Positions 8,550-18,652 of a DNA stretch of 64,000 bases are shown here, in pieces. The translations under genes and the position numbers were made by a program. Under the pieces are notes generated by a model, which was given only the letters and a program-made list of their open reading frames with translations, did no database searches and was not told where the DNA came from. Position 1 is the first letter of the stretch; each line of letters begins with the position of its first letter. The stretch is from Pseudomonadota bacterium (GTDB lineage Bacteria > Pseudomonadota > Gammaproteobacteria > Burkholderiales > Chitinibacteraceae). The stretch lies in assembly GCA_026399755.1 (NCBI GenBank), contig JAPLQI010000126.1:1-64000 (forward strand), read 5' to 3'.

Positions 8550-9863
8550 CTATCCTTGCACACCCAAGGCACGCAGTAAGCCACGTGCTTTATGCCGAGT
8601 TTCTTGCAACTCACGCTCTGGATCTGAATCAATCACAATGCCAGCGCCTGCTCTAAAATAGAGATGATCTTGCCTTTGCAAAAAGGTACGAATCAGGATA
8701 TTAAGATCCATAGATCCATCTAGGTTGATATAACCCAAACTACCGGTGTAAGCATATCGAGGCCTATCTTCCAGTTCCCTGATAATTTGCATACAGCGAA
8801 CCTTAGGGCAACCTGTAATGGTCCCACCAGGAAAGAGTGCCCTGAGGATATCCGCCGGTGTTTGCCCCGCACTGAGCTGCCCACGTACATTGGATTCAAT
8901 ATGATGAACAAAAGCATAGGTTGCCACAGCCATCAGCTCGTCCACTTGCACCGTTCCTGGCCGACAAATACGGCCCAGATCATTACGCTCTAAATCAACC
9001 AGCATAATGTGCTCGGCACGCTCTTTAGGTGTGGCTAATAAGCGCTCTTTCAGCTCGGCATCTTCAATAGGGTCCAGCGATCTAGGGTGAGTACCAGCAA
9101 TCGGCCGTGTTTCAACCAGATCACCCTTCACTTTAACTAAGCGCTCTGGTGAGGAGCTGACCACGGCACCATACTTGCCTAAATCAAGCAGGGTAGAAAA
9201 CGGCGCAGGATTACGCACGCGCAAGCTGGCAAATAGCTCAGCGGGGCTTAAAGGCTGTGCAAGTTGCACATCCCAAGCACGGGATAAATTCACCTGAAAA
9301 ACATCGCCTTCTCTTATATATATAAGCGCTCGCTCAGCGCCTTGTAAAAAGGCGGCGGAATCGTCCTCGGTAATCGACGCAATATGCGGTAGAGCTGGAT
9401 TAAATTCAGGCGTATTGGCGACTCGCTCGGCCAACATTTCTAGCTCTTCCAACGTTTCGGCCACCAGCCAAGCTAGGCCAGAAGGACGCTCGAGTAAAAC
9501 AGCTGCAGGAATACGCAGCAGCGCCGCAACAGGAAAATCAGCTTCGGGGCGATGTGCAACATGCGGCTCAAAGGTAGAAAGCAGCTCATAGCCTGCGTAA
9601 GTGAACCAGCCGCCAGCAAAAGGCGCGTCAAGAGGTAGCTCTTCTGGGCGGAGCAGCTTGGCATCCAGTGGCAAGCTACGCAAATCGCTCACAAAGGCAT
9701 CGCCCTCATCTGCAGCATAAACACGCACTTCACGTGGCAAGGCAAATAAGATATCCCACCCTGCGTGCCCTCCCCCTGTTTCGGCAAGGGCAGGAAATCG
9801 AATGGGATCGCTGGCATGCAGCGCTAATAAATCAGGCGTTTGGGAAAGAGATAAACAAAACAT
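8550..9863 (-). CDS. pabB: Aminodeoxychorismate synthase component I
   Basis: 437 residues. The chorismate-binding domain spans about 170-430, with SSSPERLVKV, TRPIAGTHPR, HIMLVDLERNDLGRIC, PGGTITGCPKVR and RAGAGIVIDSDPERE. PabB aminates chorismate together with the PabA glutaminase, which is not in this window. The motif equivalent to E. coli PabB PIKGT reads PIAGT here, as in anthranilate synthase TrpE, so the lysine nucleophile of E. coli PabB is absent. Many bacterial PabB proteins share this, and pabC directly downstream supports the PabB call over TrpE. It is the first gene of a pabB-pabC unit. Confidence 0.86.
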   Translation of the reverse strand: MFCLSLSQTPDLLALHASDPIRFPALAETGGGHAGWDILFALPREVRVYAADEGDAFVSDLRSLPLDAKLLRPEELPLDAPFAGGWFTYAGYELLSTFEPHVAHRPEADFPVAALLRIPAAVLLERPSGLAWLVAETLEELEMLAERVANTPEFNPALPHIASITEDDSAAFLQGAERALIYIREGDVFQVNLSRAWDVQLAQPLSPAELFASLRVRNPAPFSTLLDLGKYGAVVSSSPERLVKVKGDLVETRPIAGTHPRSLDPIEDAELKERLLATPKERAEHIMLVDLERNDLGRICRPGTVQVDELMAVATYAFVHHIESNVRGQLSAGQTPADILRALFPGGTITGCPKVRCMQIIRELEDRPRYAYTGSLGYINLDGSMDLNILIRTFLQRQDHLYFRAGAGIVIDSDPERELQETRHKARGLLRALGVQG

Positions 9864-10034
9864 GGATGAGATTCTAGCAGCGCAGAAGCGAAAAATTCCT
9901 TATACCCTAAGCCCGAAGTTAACGATATAAGAACACGGCATCCCTTTCATATTTTCACCAAAATATAATAGCGGTCGGCATAGAATTCAATTAGGCTCGG
10001 TTTTCGCCAATTATAAAAATATCGAGGGCAAAAA

Positions 10035-10544
10035 ATGCGTGGCGCTGCCATTTTACTCACGGCAATCTTCATGGCAACCGCAAGAGCGGAGCCGACTGCA
10101 ATAGCGGCTCTGGATGTGGATCGCTACCTTGGGCGGTGGTACGAAATTGCTAGCTTCCCAATGTTTTTTCAGCGCATGTGCGTTTCAGATACCACTGCGG
10201 ACTACAGCAAGCAGGGAGAAGACAAAATTGGGGTACTCAACCGCTGTCGTAAGCAAGATGGTAGCTTTGCTGAGGCCGATGGCCACGCCAGCGTGGTGCC
10301 GCATAGCGGTAATGCAAAACTTAGAGTCAGCTTCTTTTGGCCGTTTGCTGCAGATTACTGGGTATTTGGGCTTGGAGAGGATTATCAATGGGCTTTAGTG
10401 GGGAACCCTAACCATAAATATCTCTGGCTACTCTCACGCAGCCAGACCATCAACCATCAAGATCTCAATACCGCGCTGGAGATTGCCAAAGAGCAGGGCT
10501 TTGATATCAGCAAGCTCAACTACACTTTACAGCGAATGGATTGA
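10035..10544 (+). CDS. blc: Lipocalin family protein, exported (Blc-like)
   Basis: 169 residues with a signal peptide (cleavage near ARA-EPT at about 18) and the bacterial lipocalin signature DVDRYLGRWYEIASFP at 27-42. Further family elements are TADYS, GVLNRCR, LRVSFFWPF and YLWLLSRS. Bacterial lipocalins of this group (Blc) bind lysophospholipids or other lipids in the envelope. E. coli Blc is a lipoprotein; here there is no lipobox cysteine, so the protein is probably soluble in the periplasm. Monocistronic, convergent with fabF, with a shared terminator between them. Confidence 0.88.
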   Translation: MRGAAILLTAIFMATARAEPTAIAALDVDRYLGRWYEIASFPMFFQRMCVSDTTADYSKQGEDKIGVLNRCRKQDGSFAEADGHASVVPHSGNAKLRVSFFWPFAADYWVFGLGEDYQWALVGNPNHKYLWLLSRSQTINHQDLNTALEIAKEQGFDISKLNYTLQRMD

Positions 10545-10668
10545 TGAGGGCAGATGCATTCCTCAAATGCACTGATTGCTTTGACAAGGAATTGTCCAGA
10601 TAAAATAGACAGATTGCTCCTCATCCGCCCTAATTTACTATTTATATATAGTACTTATTTTCAAACGC

Positions 10669-10697
10669 AAAAAAGGCTACCGAAGTAGCCTTTTTTC
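10669..10697. terminator. Bidirectional terminator between the lipocalin gene and fabF
   Basis: AAAAGGCTAC, loop CGAA, GTAGCCTTTTTTC, with an A run on the other flank; works for both converging genes. Confidence 0.85.
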
Positions 10698-10713
10698 TTG
10701 CTCGTTTCCGTGC

Positions 10714-11955
10714 TTAAACTTTGCGGAAAACCAGCGTGCCATTTGTGCCGCCAAAACCAAAGGAGTTAGAGATTGCAACGCCAATCTTCATGTCTCTCGC
10801 GGTATTCGCCACATAATCCAGATCACAACCGCCTGCGATATCTTGCTCGAAGATATTGATGGTAGGTGGGGATACTTGATGATGCAGAGCCAAGATGGAG
10901 TAAATCGCTTCCACACCACCCGCGCCGCCCAATAAATGGCCAGTCATGGATTTAGTAGAATTCACCGCTAGCTTCTTAGCATGATCACCAAAAGCAATTT
11001 TCAGCGCATTGGTTTCATTCGAGTCACCCAGTGGCGTCGATGTGCCGTGAGCATTCACGTAATCCACTTCATCAGGATTAATACCCGCATCTTTCAAGGC
11101 ATTTGTCACGCCGCGTGCTGGGCCTTCTGCCGTTGGTGAGGTGATATGGTAAGCATCTGAGCTCATACCAAAACCAATCAACTCGGCATAAATGGTTGCG
11201 CCACGCTTTTTAGCATGTTCGTACTCTTCCAGTACCAACACACCCGCGCCTTCGCCCATCACAAAACCATCACGTCCCGTATCCCAAGGGCGGGATGCTG
11301 TGGCTGGATCGTCATTACGGGTCGATAGCGCTTTCATTGCGGCAAAGCCGCCCATGCCAAGGCGGGAAATCGCGCCTTCTGCACCGCCAGCGACCATCAC
11401 ATCGGCATCACCATACTGGATGATACGTGCAGCATCACCGATGCTATGCGCACCAGTCGTACATGCAGAAACGATGCCATAACTTGGGCCTTGATAGCCT
11501 TTCAAAATAGTTACATGGCCTGCAACCAGATTAATTAAACAACCTGGAATAAAAAATGGCCCAATTTTGCGCGGGCCGCCTTCAAGCAAGGCAGCGCTGG
11601 TCTGCTCGATAGACCAAAGGCCACCGATACCAGAACCAATATTCACACCAACGCGGGTTTTATCCAAATCGGCAATATCATCGAGGCCTGCATCTTTAAT
11701 AGCTTGCAAGGCAGCAGCGATACCATAATGGATAAATACATCCATACGACGTGCGTCTTTTGCCGAGATGTACTCGGTAATATCGAAACCTTTGACCTCA
11801 CCAGCAATGGTGCAGGCCAGATCACTGGCGTCGAAACGGGTAATTTGGGTGATGCCAGACTGACCAGCGAGCAAATTTGCCCAACCAGTAGCCACATCAT
11901 TGCCTACCGGTGAGACGTGTCCCAGGCCGGTGACAACTACTCTGCGTTTAGACAC
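10714..11955 (-). CDS. fabF: 3-oxoacyl-ACP synthase II
   Basis: 413 residues; condenses malonyl-ACP with acyl-ACP, elongating C16:1 to C18:1 among others. The thiolase-fold catalytic triad is visible: Cys165 in SACTTGAHS, His303 in [11 protein letters not shown] and His340 in [11 protein letters not shown], plus Lys335. The frame is open 18 codons further upstream, but GTG at 11955 with CACGGAG about 8 bases ahead gives the family start [11 protein letters not shown]. It is the last gene of the yceD-to-fabF cluster, 97 bases after acpP, and is followed by a terminator. Confidence 0.96.
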   Translation of the reverse strand: MSKRRVVVTGLGHVSPVGNDVATGWANLLAGQSGITQITRFDASDLACTIAGEVKGFDITEYISAKDARRMDVFIHYGIAAALQAIKDAGLDDIADLDKTRVGVNIGSGIGGLWSIEQTSAALLEGGPRKIGPFFIPGCLINLVAGHVTILKGYQGPSYGIVSACTTGAHSIGDAARIIQYGDADVMVAGGAEGAISRLGMGGFAAMKALSTRNDDPATASRPWDTGRDGFVMGEGAGVLVLEEYEHAKKRGATIYAELIGFGMSSDAYHITSPTAEGPARGVTNALKDAGINPDEVDYVNAHGTSTPLGDSNETNALKIAFGDHAKKLAVNSTKSMTGHLLGGAGGVEAIYSILALHHQVSPPTINIFEQDIAGGCDLDYVANTARDMKIGVAISNSFGFGGTNGTLVFRKV

Positions 11956-12052
11956 GGGGCAGTCTCCGTGAGATGACCATATAGGCCAGATGGAACAAGA
12001 CCTCCACAATCAACGTTTACACGCTCATCGCAGAGGCCTCGAGAAAAACGAA

Positions 12053-12292
12053 TTACTTGCTCAGGTGGCCGCTGACATAGTCAATGGCTTGCTGAACTGT
12101 AGTAATCTTTTCGGCTTCTTCGTCAGGAATTTCGCACTCGAATTCTTCTTCCAGTGCCATGACGAGTTCAACGGTATCGAGAGAATCGGCACCGAGGTCG
12201 TTTACAAACGATGAATCAATCTTAACGTCTGTTTCTGGCACGCCAAGTTGCTCGGCAACGATCTTCTTAACGCGCTGTTCGATGTTTTCCAT
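12053..12292 (-). CDS. acpP: Acyl carrier protein
   Basis: 79 residues, strongly acidic, with the 4'-phosphopantetheine attachment serine in [12 protein letters not shown]. Carries growing acyl chains for the Fab enzymes encoded around it. The start is [12 protein letters not shown] at 12292; the longer open frame upstream has no ACP homology. It lies between fabG and fabF, with 163 bases upstream that could hold its own promoter, as is usual for this very highly expressed gene. Confidence 0.97.
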   Translation of the reverse strand: MENIEQRVKKIVAEQLGVPETDVKIDSSFVNDLGADSLDTVELVMALEEEFECEIPDEEAEKITTVQQAIDYVSGHLSK

Positions 12293-12455
12293 GAATTTAA
12301 GTCCCAAGCCTTGTCTGCTGATTGCTGAAAAAAACGTCGACATTCTACCAAAAAAACAGTCACAGCAAACGTTTGTCGAGTGACTTCGGTCAAATGCACA
12401 ACCAAAAAACCATACGGAAGCACAGAAAAGTTCTGCGATCTGCATGGATACTGCC

Positions 12456-13199
12456 TTAATTCATATACATTCCACCGTTTACATGCAGGGTGTTACCTGT
12501 AATGTAAGCGGCTTTATCCGATGCCAAAAACCCCACCGCATCGGCAATATCTTGCGGATTACCTAAACGCCCTAAGGCAATTTGCTCAACTAGTTTAGCC
12601 TTTTGTTCATCAGGCAGCGACTTTGTCATGTCGGTATCGATAAAACCAGGAGCGACTGCATTCACAGTCACACCACGAGAACCGATCTCACGCGCCAGCG
12701 ATTTAGTAAAGCCAAACAAAGCAGCCTTAGCCGCAGAGTAGTTGGTTTGCCCAGGATTACCTGTTGCACCCACCACCGAAGCAATATTAATAATCCGTCC
12801 CCAACGCGCTTTCATCATGCCACGCATCACGGCTTTTGATAGCTTATACACCGGACGCAGATTGGTTGCCATCACAGCATCCCATTCTTCGTCCTTCATA
12901 CGCATCAGGAGGTTATCACGGGTAATCCCCGCATTATTGACGAGAATGGTCACTGGGCCAAATTGTTGGGTAATAGAGTCAATAATCTCTTCACAAGCAC
13001 TCTCTTCCGTCACTTGCAAACGTAAGCCGCAGCCTGCATGACCCGCTTCTTTTAAGTAAGCTGTAATCGCTTCTGCACCCGCATCGGTGGTGGCAGTGCC
13101 GATCACCAGCGCGCCTGCACGAGCCAGTTCAAGCGCAATCGCTTGTCCAATTCCTCGTGATGCACCGGTTACCAGTGCCACTTTACCTTCAAAACTCAT
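12456..13199 (-). CDS. fabG: 3-oxoacyl-ACP reductase
   Basis: 247 residues; NADPH-dependent reduction of 3-oxoacyl-ACP. Short-chain dehydrogenase features: TGASRGIG at 11-18, NNAG at 88-91, catalytic Ser141, Tyr154 and Lys158 in YSAAKAAL. The end, [14 protein letters not shown], is the FabG C-terminus. A GGAG ribosome site precedes the ATG. Lies between fabD and acpP. Confidence 0.97.
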   Translation of the reverse strand: MSFEGKVALVTGASRGIGQAIALELARAGALVIGTATTDAGAEAITAYLKEAGHAGCGLRLQVTEESACEEIIDSITQQFGPVTILVNNAGITRDNLLMRMKDEEWDAVMATNLRPVYKLSKAVMRGMMKARWGRIINIASVVGATGNPGQTNYSAAKAALFGFTKSLAREIGSRGVTVNAVAPGFIDTDMTKSLPDEQKAKLVEQIALGRLGNPQDIADAVGFLASDKAAYITGNTLHVNGGMYMN

Positions 13200-13229
13200 G
13201 CAAAATCTCCAGATTATTCTACTCGCGCC

Positions 13230-14156
13230 TTACAGCATCGCTTGTAATGTTTGCAGTGCCGCAGCATCGACCAAAGCCACTTGCTGTGCTTCTGTTGCAA
13301 TTCGCTTATTTAGCCCAGCCAAGACTTTACCTGGGCCACACTCAGCAATAATGGTAATACCATCATTAGCCATCTTGGCAATGGTTTCTACCCAACGTAC
13401 TGGCTCATAAAGCTGACGAACCAACGCGTCTTTAATTTGTGCTGCATCGCTATATGCGGCCACATCTGCATTATGCAAGACAGGAATCACCGGCGTATTA
13501 ATGACGATTGTATCTAATTTTTGTTTCAACTTATCGCTTGCAGGACACATTAAAGCGCAATGCGAGGGAACAGACACTGGTAATAACATCGCCCGCTTAG
13601 CGCCACGTGCCTTACATGCCTCACAAGCGCGCTCTACAGCCGCCTTGCTGCCTGCAATCACCACCTGCCCTGGCGAGTTAAAATTAACCGCCGCCACCAC
13701 GTCACCCTGAGCCGCTTCTTCACAAGCGGCAATGATTTCCGCATCTGCCAAACCTAGGATCGCCGCCATCGCACCGGTCCCCACTGGCACGGCTTCTTGC
13801 ATCGCCTCAGCACGCAAACGTACCAATTGCAGCGCATCGCCAAAAGACAAAGCTTCGGCGGCAACCAAGGCACTGTACTCACCCAAGCTATGACCAGCCA
13901 AGACGGTTGGCTGGGCTCCACCCTGTGCTTGCCAAGCGCGCCATACGGCCACACCTGCAGTCAACATCAGGGGCTGAGTGTTAACGGTGGCATTGAGTAG
14001 CTCGCTCGGGCCATCAGCAACCATTTGCCATAAATCTTGCCCTAAGATGGCCGAAGCTTCGTCAAACGTCGCTTTCACTACCGCCAAATCGGCCCAGCCA
14101 TTCATCATGCCTATCGATTGTGAGCCTTGGCCCGGAAACACAAATGCTAATGCCAT
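13230..14156 (-). CDS. fabD: Malonyl-CoA:ACP transacylase
   Basis: 308 residues; loads malonyl units onto ACP. N-terminal AFVFPGQGSQ, the nucleophile elbow LAGHSLGEYSAL with Ser90, and a conserved His in SVPSHCALM near 199. AGGAG lies 8 bases before the ATG. It is third in the plsX-fabH-fabD-fabG order, separated from fabH by about 100 bases containing a hairpin. Confidence 0.97.
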   Translation of the reverse strand: MALAFVFPGQGSQSIGMMNGWADLAVVKATFDEASAILGQDLWQMVADGPSELLNATVNTQPLMLTAGVAVWRAWQAQGGAQPTVLAGHSLGEYSALVAAEALSFGDALQLVRLRAEAMQEAVPVGTGAMAAILGLADAEIIAACEEAAQGDVVAAVNFNSPGQVVIAGSKAAVERACEACKARGAKRAMLLPVSVPSHCALMCPASDKLKQKLDTIVINTPVIPVLHNADVAAYSDAAQIKDALVRQLYEPVRWVETIAKMANDGITIIAECGPGKVLAGLNKRIATEAQQVALVDAAALQTLQAML

Positions 14157-14230
14157 TTTTTTCTCCTACACGCTGCTGAAATGCATGACTTCAGCCAAAT
14201 TCAAACAGTTATTTTAATGCCAGATAGGCA

Positions 14231-14252
14231 AACGGCGCATTGCTGCGCCGTT
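14231..14252 (-). terminator. Hairpin in the fabH-fabD spacer
   Basis: AACGGCGCA, loop TTGC, TGCGCCGTT; a 9-bp perfect stem directly after the fabH stop. There is no long U run in the minus direction, so it may only attenuate transcription or stabilise the 3' end. Confidence 0.45.
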
Positions 14253-14257
14253 AAGAA

Positions 14258-15214
14258 TTAAAACTGGACTAACACCGAGCCCCAGGCAAAACCACCGCCA
14301 ATTCCTTCCATTAACACTTTATGGCCGGCTTTAATTCGACCATCTCGCACCGCAACGTCCAACGCTAGCGGAATCGATGCAGCGGAAGTATTGCCATGCT
14401 CGGCCACCGTCACCACCACTTTATCCATACTTAAGCCAAGATGCTTTGCGGTAGATTCAATAATACGGATATTCGCTTGATGCGGAACCAACCAATCAAT
14501 TTCAGATTGTTCAATACCAGCCGCTTCAAGCGTCTCTACGGCAATATCTGCCAAGGCTCTAACCGCAAATTTAAAGACGGCATTGCCTTCCATATACAGC
14601 CAAGGGCTGCCCGTTAAAACACCATATTTTACTTTTGCATCTGCTTTTAAAATATGGCGATAACGGCCATCAGCACGTAAATGCGTGGCCAAAATACCCG
14701 TTTCTGTAGATGGCTTTAGCACGACCGCGCCCGCACCATCGCCAAACAAAATACATGTACCACGATCATCCCAATTCACGAGGTGTGACAGCGTTTCAGC
14801 CCCCACTACCACCGCACACTTAGATGCACCGGTTTTTACAAATTTTTCAGCAGTGCTCAGTGCATAAATAAAGCCAGCACACACCGCCTGCACATCAAAC
14901 GCCGGAAAGCCATGCACGCCCAATTTATCTTGCAAGATGCAGGCTGTCGAAGGAAAAATTTGATCGCCAGTCGTGGTTGCCACAATCAATAAATCAATTT
15001 CTTCTTTGCTAACACCGGCAGCAGCAATCGCCGCCTCAATGGCTTTCAGAGCCATATCGGAGGTCATCTCGCCTTCGGCGGCAATATGGCGCTCACGAAT
15101 ACCCGTACGCGAAAAAATCCACTCATCGCTTGTTTCAACGCGCTCGGCAATTTCTTGATTAGAAACGATACGAGACGGTAAATAAGAACCTGTACCAACA
15201 ATGCGAGCGTACAT
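14258..15214 (-). CDS. fabH: 3-oxoacyl-ACP synthase III
   Basis: 318 residues; starts fatty acid synthesis by condensing acetyl-CoA (or another short acyl-CoA) with malonyl-ACP. Catalytic triad Cys112 ([13 protein letters not shown]), His245 (VPHQANIRI) and Asn275 (EHGNTSAAS) all present; the C-terminus [13 protein letters not shown] is typical. AAGGGG precedes the ATG. 10 bases downstream of plsX, so co-transcribed. Confidence 0.97.
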   Translation of the reverse strand: MYARIVGTGSYLPSRIVSNQEIAERVETSDEWIFSRTGIRERHIAAEGEMTSDMALKAIEAAIAAAGVSKEEIDLLIVATTTGDQIFPSTACILQDKLGVHGFPAFDVQAVCAGFIYALSTAEKFVKTGASKCAVVVGAETLSHLVNWDDRGTCILFGDGAGAVVLKPSTETGILATHLRADGRYRHILKADAKVKYGVLTGSPWLYMEGNAVFKFAVRALADIAVETLEAAGIEQSEIDWLVPHQANIRIIESTAKHLGLSMDKVVVTVAEHGNTSAASIPLALDVAVRDGRIKAGHKVLMEGIGGGFAWGSVLVQF

Positions 15215-15224
15215 ACATAACCCC

Positions 15225-16262
15225 TTATTCGGTGACAGTCTCTTGAGCTGCCAATTCTGCGAGCTGATCTTGAACTTGTTCAGTGATACGCTGAATCACG
15301 CCTGAGCGTGCCTCATCCATCGCCTGTCTCAGCGCCCAATAAAAAGCCACTTTATCTGCACCACCATGGCTCTTTACCACGATGCCTTTTAAGCCCAGCA
15401 AGGATGCACCGTTGTAGCGGCGCGGATCCACTCTAGCTTTAAAACGCGCCAGCACCGGCCACGCCAAGAGCGCAATAATGCGCGTCCACCAGCTGCGGGT
15501 AAATTCTTGTTTTAAGAATTCGGCCAACATCTTCGCCAAACCTTCCGAAGCTTTTAGCGCCACATTGCCGGTAAAACCATCGCAGGTCACAACATCAACC
15601 GAGCCACGATAGATATCATTACCTTCAACATTGCCATAAAAATTAAGGCGTGAAGCTTTCAGCAACTCGGAAGCTTCTTTGACGATTTCATTACCTTTTT
15701 GATCTTCCGAACCAATATTGAGCAAGCCAACAGTTGGGTTCTCAATATGGCGAGTTGCGGCCACAAGGGACGAGCCCATAATGGCAAATTGCAGAAGATT
15801 ATGCGGCGTACATACCGCATTTGCGCCCAAATCCAGCACACAAGTCTCGTTGCGGCTAGATGGCATCATCTTTGCGATCGCAGGCCGATCAATGCCCGGA
15901 ATGGTTTTAAGCACAAAACGAGCAGTCGCCATCAGCGCGCCGGTATTGCCTGCTGAAACGCAAGCATTGGCCTCGCCTGATTTAACCAAATTAATCGCCA
16001 CGCGCATCGAAGAATCTTTTTTATTCTTCATCGCGGACTGAGGCGATTCATCCATGGTGACCACTTCACTGGCGGCGTGAACACGCAAGCGAGGTCCTAC
16101 CGTGGCATGGCAAGCTTTTAATTCAACGGCAAGAACGTCAGGCAAACCAACCAGCACGACGTTTACATTGGGAAATTCTTTTAGGAAGCGAAGCACTGCA
16201 GGCACAGTAACGTGCGTGCCATGATCGCCACCCATTGCATCAACGGCAACGGTGATATCCAT
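15225..16262 (-). CDS. plsX: Phosphate acyltransferase
   Basis: 345 residues; makes acyl-phosphate from acyl-ACP for phospholipid synthesis by PlsY. N-terminal [11 protein letters not shown] and the conserved [42 protein letters not shown] and [11 protein letters not shown] stretches. It links the ribosomal-protein gene rpmF to the fab genes exactly as in other proteobacteria. The ribosome site is weak. Confidence 0.96.
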   Translation of the reverse strand: MDITVAVDAMGGDHGTHVTVPAVLRFLKEFPNVNVVLVGLPDVLAVELKACHATVGPRLRVHAASEVVTMDESPQSAMKNKKDSSMRVAINLVKSGEANACVSAGNTGALMATARFVLKTIPGIDRPAIAKMMPSSRNETCVLDLGANAVCTPHNLLQFAIMGSSLVAATRHIENPTVGLLNIGSEDQKGNEIVKEASELLKASRLNFYGNVEGNDIYRGSVDVVTCDGFTGNVALKASEGLAKMLAEFLKQEFTRSWWTRIIALLAWPVLARFKARVDPRRYNGASLLGLKGIVVKSHGGADKVAFYWALRQAMDEARSGVIQRITEQVQDQLAELAAQETVTE

Positions 16263-16383
16263 CGGGGGCTAAAAGTCCTATAAGGAGCAGGAGAGCGTGC
16301 TTCGTAGCTAATCAAGCCAGCAAGGAAAAACGCTTCAATCACGGCTCCAATGAGGCACAGACTGGGGAATCCAGAACGGCGAA

Positions 16384-16434
16384 CGGCGCAAGGGTTGCCC
16401 GCTTGCGCCGCATATTACAACCCTGAGGTTGTAA
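16384..16434 (-). terminator. Two hairpins in the rpmF-plsX spacer
   Basis: CGGCGCAAG/CTTGCGCCG (9-bp arms, 16384-16410) and TTACAACC, loop, GGTTGTAA (16415-16434) lie in the 178-base spacer directly after rpmF. No U run is obvious. They probably partition ribosomal-protein expression from the downstream lipid genes by attenuation or RNA processing. Confidence 0.45.
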
Positions 16435-16440
16435 AAGGGA

Positions 16441-16620
16441 TTACTCGCCCTTAGCTTTGATAACGCGACGACCGCGGTAAAAGCCATTAGGGGAGATGTG
16501 GTGACGCAAATGTGCTTCACCAGTCGTAGCTTCAACTGCCAGCGCCGGAGCGGTCAGGAAGTCGTGTGCACGACGCATGCCACGCTTGGACGGGGACTTT
16601 TTATTCTGTTGAACAGCCAT
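16441..16620 (-). CDS. rpmF: Ribosomal protein L32
   Basis: 59 residues, starting [20 protein letters not shown], with the L32 core [15 protein letters not shown]. Structural protein of the 50S subunit. This form has no CxxC zinc site, the usual proteobacterial type. AAGGAG lies 7 bases before the ATG. It sits 22 bases after yceD in the same direction. Confidence 0.97.
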   Translation of the reverse strand: MAVQQNKKSPSKRGMRRAHDFLTAPALAVEATTGEAHLRHHISPNGFYRGRRVIKAKGE

Positions 16621-16642
16621 GATTGTAGCTCCTTGAAAAAGT

Positions 16643-17131
16643 TTATTCCGCTTCCCTGGTTTTCAACTGAGCCAGGACAGCAAACGGATTCGGTTTTGAA
16701 TCTTTTAAAACAATGCGATCTGCACCACAGTCTTCGTGTCGGGACGCGAAGGGCAAGGCAAGCAGAATTTCATCTTCTATCAACGCAATAACGTCAAGCT
16801 CGGGATCGATAACGATACCTTCGAGATCTTCATCAGCGTTTTCCGCATCATCAAGATGGGCCTCGTCTGGAAACTGTACGAGAGTGCTACCCACATTAAC
16901 AAAAAAGGGCATGGGCTTTAAGCAACGTTGGCAAACGAGTTGAACTTCGCCTTCCACATCAACAAACAACCACGGCCGCTCTAACTTATCAATGCCGCTA
17001 GACAACTTCCAGACCATGCTGCCCTCAGTACTAGCAAGCAGATCATGTAAGCGGCCTAACTCGGACAGCGGCGTCAATCCTTCAATCTTTTCGCCTTCAA
17101 GCGCGAATTGACCGCTGTGAATAACAGTCAT
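16643..17131 (-). CDS. yceD: YceD family (DUF177) protein
   Basis: 162 residues, acidic, with a CQRC pair at 67-70 followed by LKPM, and a further HEDCGADR (Cys135), as in the DUF177 family. Members sit directly upstream of rpmF across bacteria; a role in 23S rRNA accumulation has been reported for plant and bacterial homologues, but the mechanism is not settled. It heads the yceD-rpmF-plsX-fab cluster. Identification rests on the Cys pattern, length and neighbourhood. Confidence 0.92.
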   Translation of the reverse strand: MTVIHSGQFALEGEKIEGLTPLSELGRLHDLLASTEGSMVWKLSSGIDKLERPWLFVDVEGEVQLVCQRCLKPMPFFVNVGSTLVQFPDEAHLDDAENADEDLEGIVIDPELDVIALIEDEILLALPFASRHEDCGADRIVLKDSKPNPFAVLAQLKTREAE

Positions 17132-17222
17132 AAGGGAACCAGAACGAATACAAGAAACCGCGCATGATACAATCTCTTAACTAACCCTGTCAAAGTCATT
17201 TACGTAAGAGTCTAACAAATCC

Positions 17223-17807
17223 ATGCACTTACCTCGTTTAGTCCTCGCTTCTACCTCGCCCTATCGCAAAGAATTGCTAGAGCGGCTCGGTATCTCTTTT
17301 GAAACTGCTGCGCCAAATTTAGATGAAAGCGCCCTGCCCGGCGAAACAGCAGGCGACACCAGCTTGCGTCTCGCCATAGCTAAAGCCCGCGTACTGGCTG
17401 ATCAATACCCAGACAGCCTGATTATTGGCTCAGACCAAGTCGCCCTTTTAAACGGTGAGCAGCTAGGAAAACCCGGCACTCATGAGCGCGCCGTTCATCA
17501 GTTAAGTAAAATGCGCGGCCACACACTGGCATTTCATACTGCACTTTGCCTTTACAACACGGCAACGGGCCAAGAGCAGCATTGTGTAGATATTACCCGT
17601 GTCACGATGCGTGATTACACCGATGCCGAGATCGAATCCTACTTGCAGCGCGAAAAGCCCTATAACTGCGCTGGCAGCGCCAAAACCGAAGGCCTTGGTA
17701 TTGTGATGATTGCTGCCATCGAGGGCAAAGATCCTGCAGCCATTATTGGCTTGCCGCTAATTGAATTAATTACCATGTTAAAAAATGAAGGATTTCCACT
17801 GCTATGA
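17223..17807 (+). CDS. yceF: Maf-family nucleotide pyrophosphatase (YceF-type)
   Basis: 194 residues. Maf signatures: LASTSPYRKELLERLGI at 8-24, then GSDQVALLNGEQLGKPG and the later YNCAGSAKTEGLG. Maf proteins hydrolyse non-canonical nucleotides; the YceF subgroup prefers 7-methyl-GTP, and the SDQVALLNG loop fits this subgroup better than the YhdE (dTTP/UTP) subgroup. Divergent from yceD, a common arrangement, and coupled by an ATGA overlap to the methylase gene downstream. Confidence 0.88.
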   Translation: MHLPRLVLASTSPYRKELLERLGISFETAAPNLDESALPGETAGDTSLRLAIAKARVLADQYPDSLIIGSDQVALLNGEQLGKPGTHERAVHQLSKMRGHTLAFHTALCLYNTATGQEQHCVDITRVTMRDYTDAEIESYLQREKPYNCAGSAKTEGLGIVMIAAIEGKDPAAIIGLPLIELITMLKNEGFPLL

Positions 17808-18514
17808 GCGGCACCCTGTATTTGATTCCTGTCCCGCTGGGTACAGACACACTAGCCAGCGTGATTCCGGCGGACGTACTCGCCACGGCGCAGCGTTTAA
17901 CGCACTTTATTGTTGAAGCACCTAAAACCGCACGCGCTTTCTTAAAAGAATTTGGCACGCCGCACGAGCTGCGCAGCCTGTGGATGGAAGAGCTAAACGA
18001 GCACACCAAGGAAGACGCACTCAGCGCCCTGTTAAAGCCGCTGCTGGATGGCCACGATGTAGGCCTGATGAGCGAAGCGGGCTGCCCCGGCGTAGCTGAC
18101 CCAGGCGCAAACTTGATTCGTTTAGCGCACCGTAAAGGCATTAAAGTAGCGCCACTAGTCGGCCCATCGTCGATCTTGCTCGCCCTGATGGGAGCAGGCG
18201 CGAATGGTCAGAAGTTTCGCTTCAACGGCTATATCCCCTCGCAGGACCCAGCTCGTCTAGAAGCAATTCGCCAGCTAGAAAACGACTCGTACCGCAACAA
18301 ACAAGCCGAACTGATGATAGAAACGCCTTACCGCAACGGCGCTTTATTTGATGCGCTTTTACTTGGCTTAAAAGGCAGCACCCAGCTGACCGTGGCTTGT
18401 GATCTAACCACGTCTAATGAGTTGATGCTGAGCAAGACCGTGGCAGACTGGAAGAGCGGCACTAAGCCCGACCTACACAAACGCCCAACGGTGTTTGTGA
18501 TTTACGCGGCTTAA
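17804..18514 (+). CDS. RsmI-like SAM-dependent methyltransferase (tetrapyrrole methylase fold)
   Basis: 236 residues. Tetrapyrrole-methylase fold: LYLIPVPLGTDTLASVIP at the N-terminus, VGLMSEAGCPGVADPG around 85-100, VGPSSILLALMGAG and ETPYRN in the C-terminal part. RsmI methylates the ribose of C1402 in 16S rRNA, but true RsmI is about 280 residues with a helical C-terminal extension that is missing. This shorter protein is a paralogue group often annotated SAM-dependent methyltransferase; its target is not known to me. Its start overlaps the maf stop (ATGA), so translation is coupled. Confidence 0.78.
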   Translation: MSGTLYLIPVPLGTDTLASVIPADVLATAQRLTHFIVEAPKTARAFLKEFGTPHELRSLWMEELNEHTKEDALSALLKPLLDGHDVGLMSEAGCPGVADPGANLIRLAHRKGIKVAPLVGPSSILLALMGAGANGQKFRFNGYIPSQDPARLEAIRQLENDSYRNKQAELMIETPYRNGALFDALLLGLKGSTQLTVACDLTTSNELMLSKTVADWKSGTKPDLHKRPTVFVIYAA

Positions 18515-18530
18515 AAAGCGGAAAAACCTA

Positions 18531-18652
18531 AGGTCTGTAGACACAGAGACAAATGAGAACACAAAGAACACAGAGAAAATCAAAGTTAAATCTTTAGTTT
18601 TCTCTGTGTTCTGCTTTTAATCTCCCCGTTCTCTGTGTCTACAGATCTTTTT
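18531..18652. repeat. Repeat family A, inverted pair
   Basis: Left arm (GTCTGTAGACACAGAGAC then GAACACAGAGAAAA, 18531-18579) faces a right arm (TTTTCTCTGTGTTCT then TTCTCTGTGTCTACAGATC, 18596-18651). The right arm runs into the 3' end of the next gene and provides its TAG stop within CTGTAG. Confidence 0.8.
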
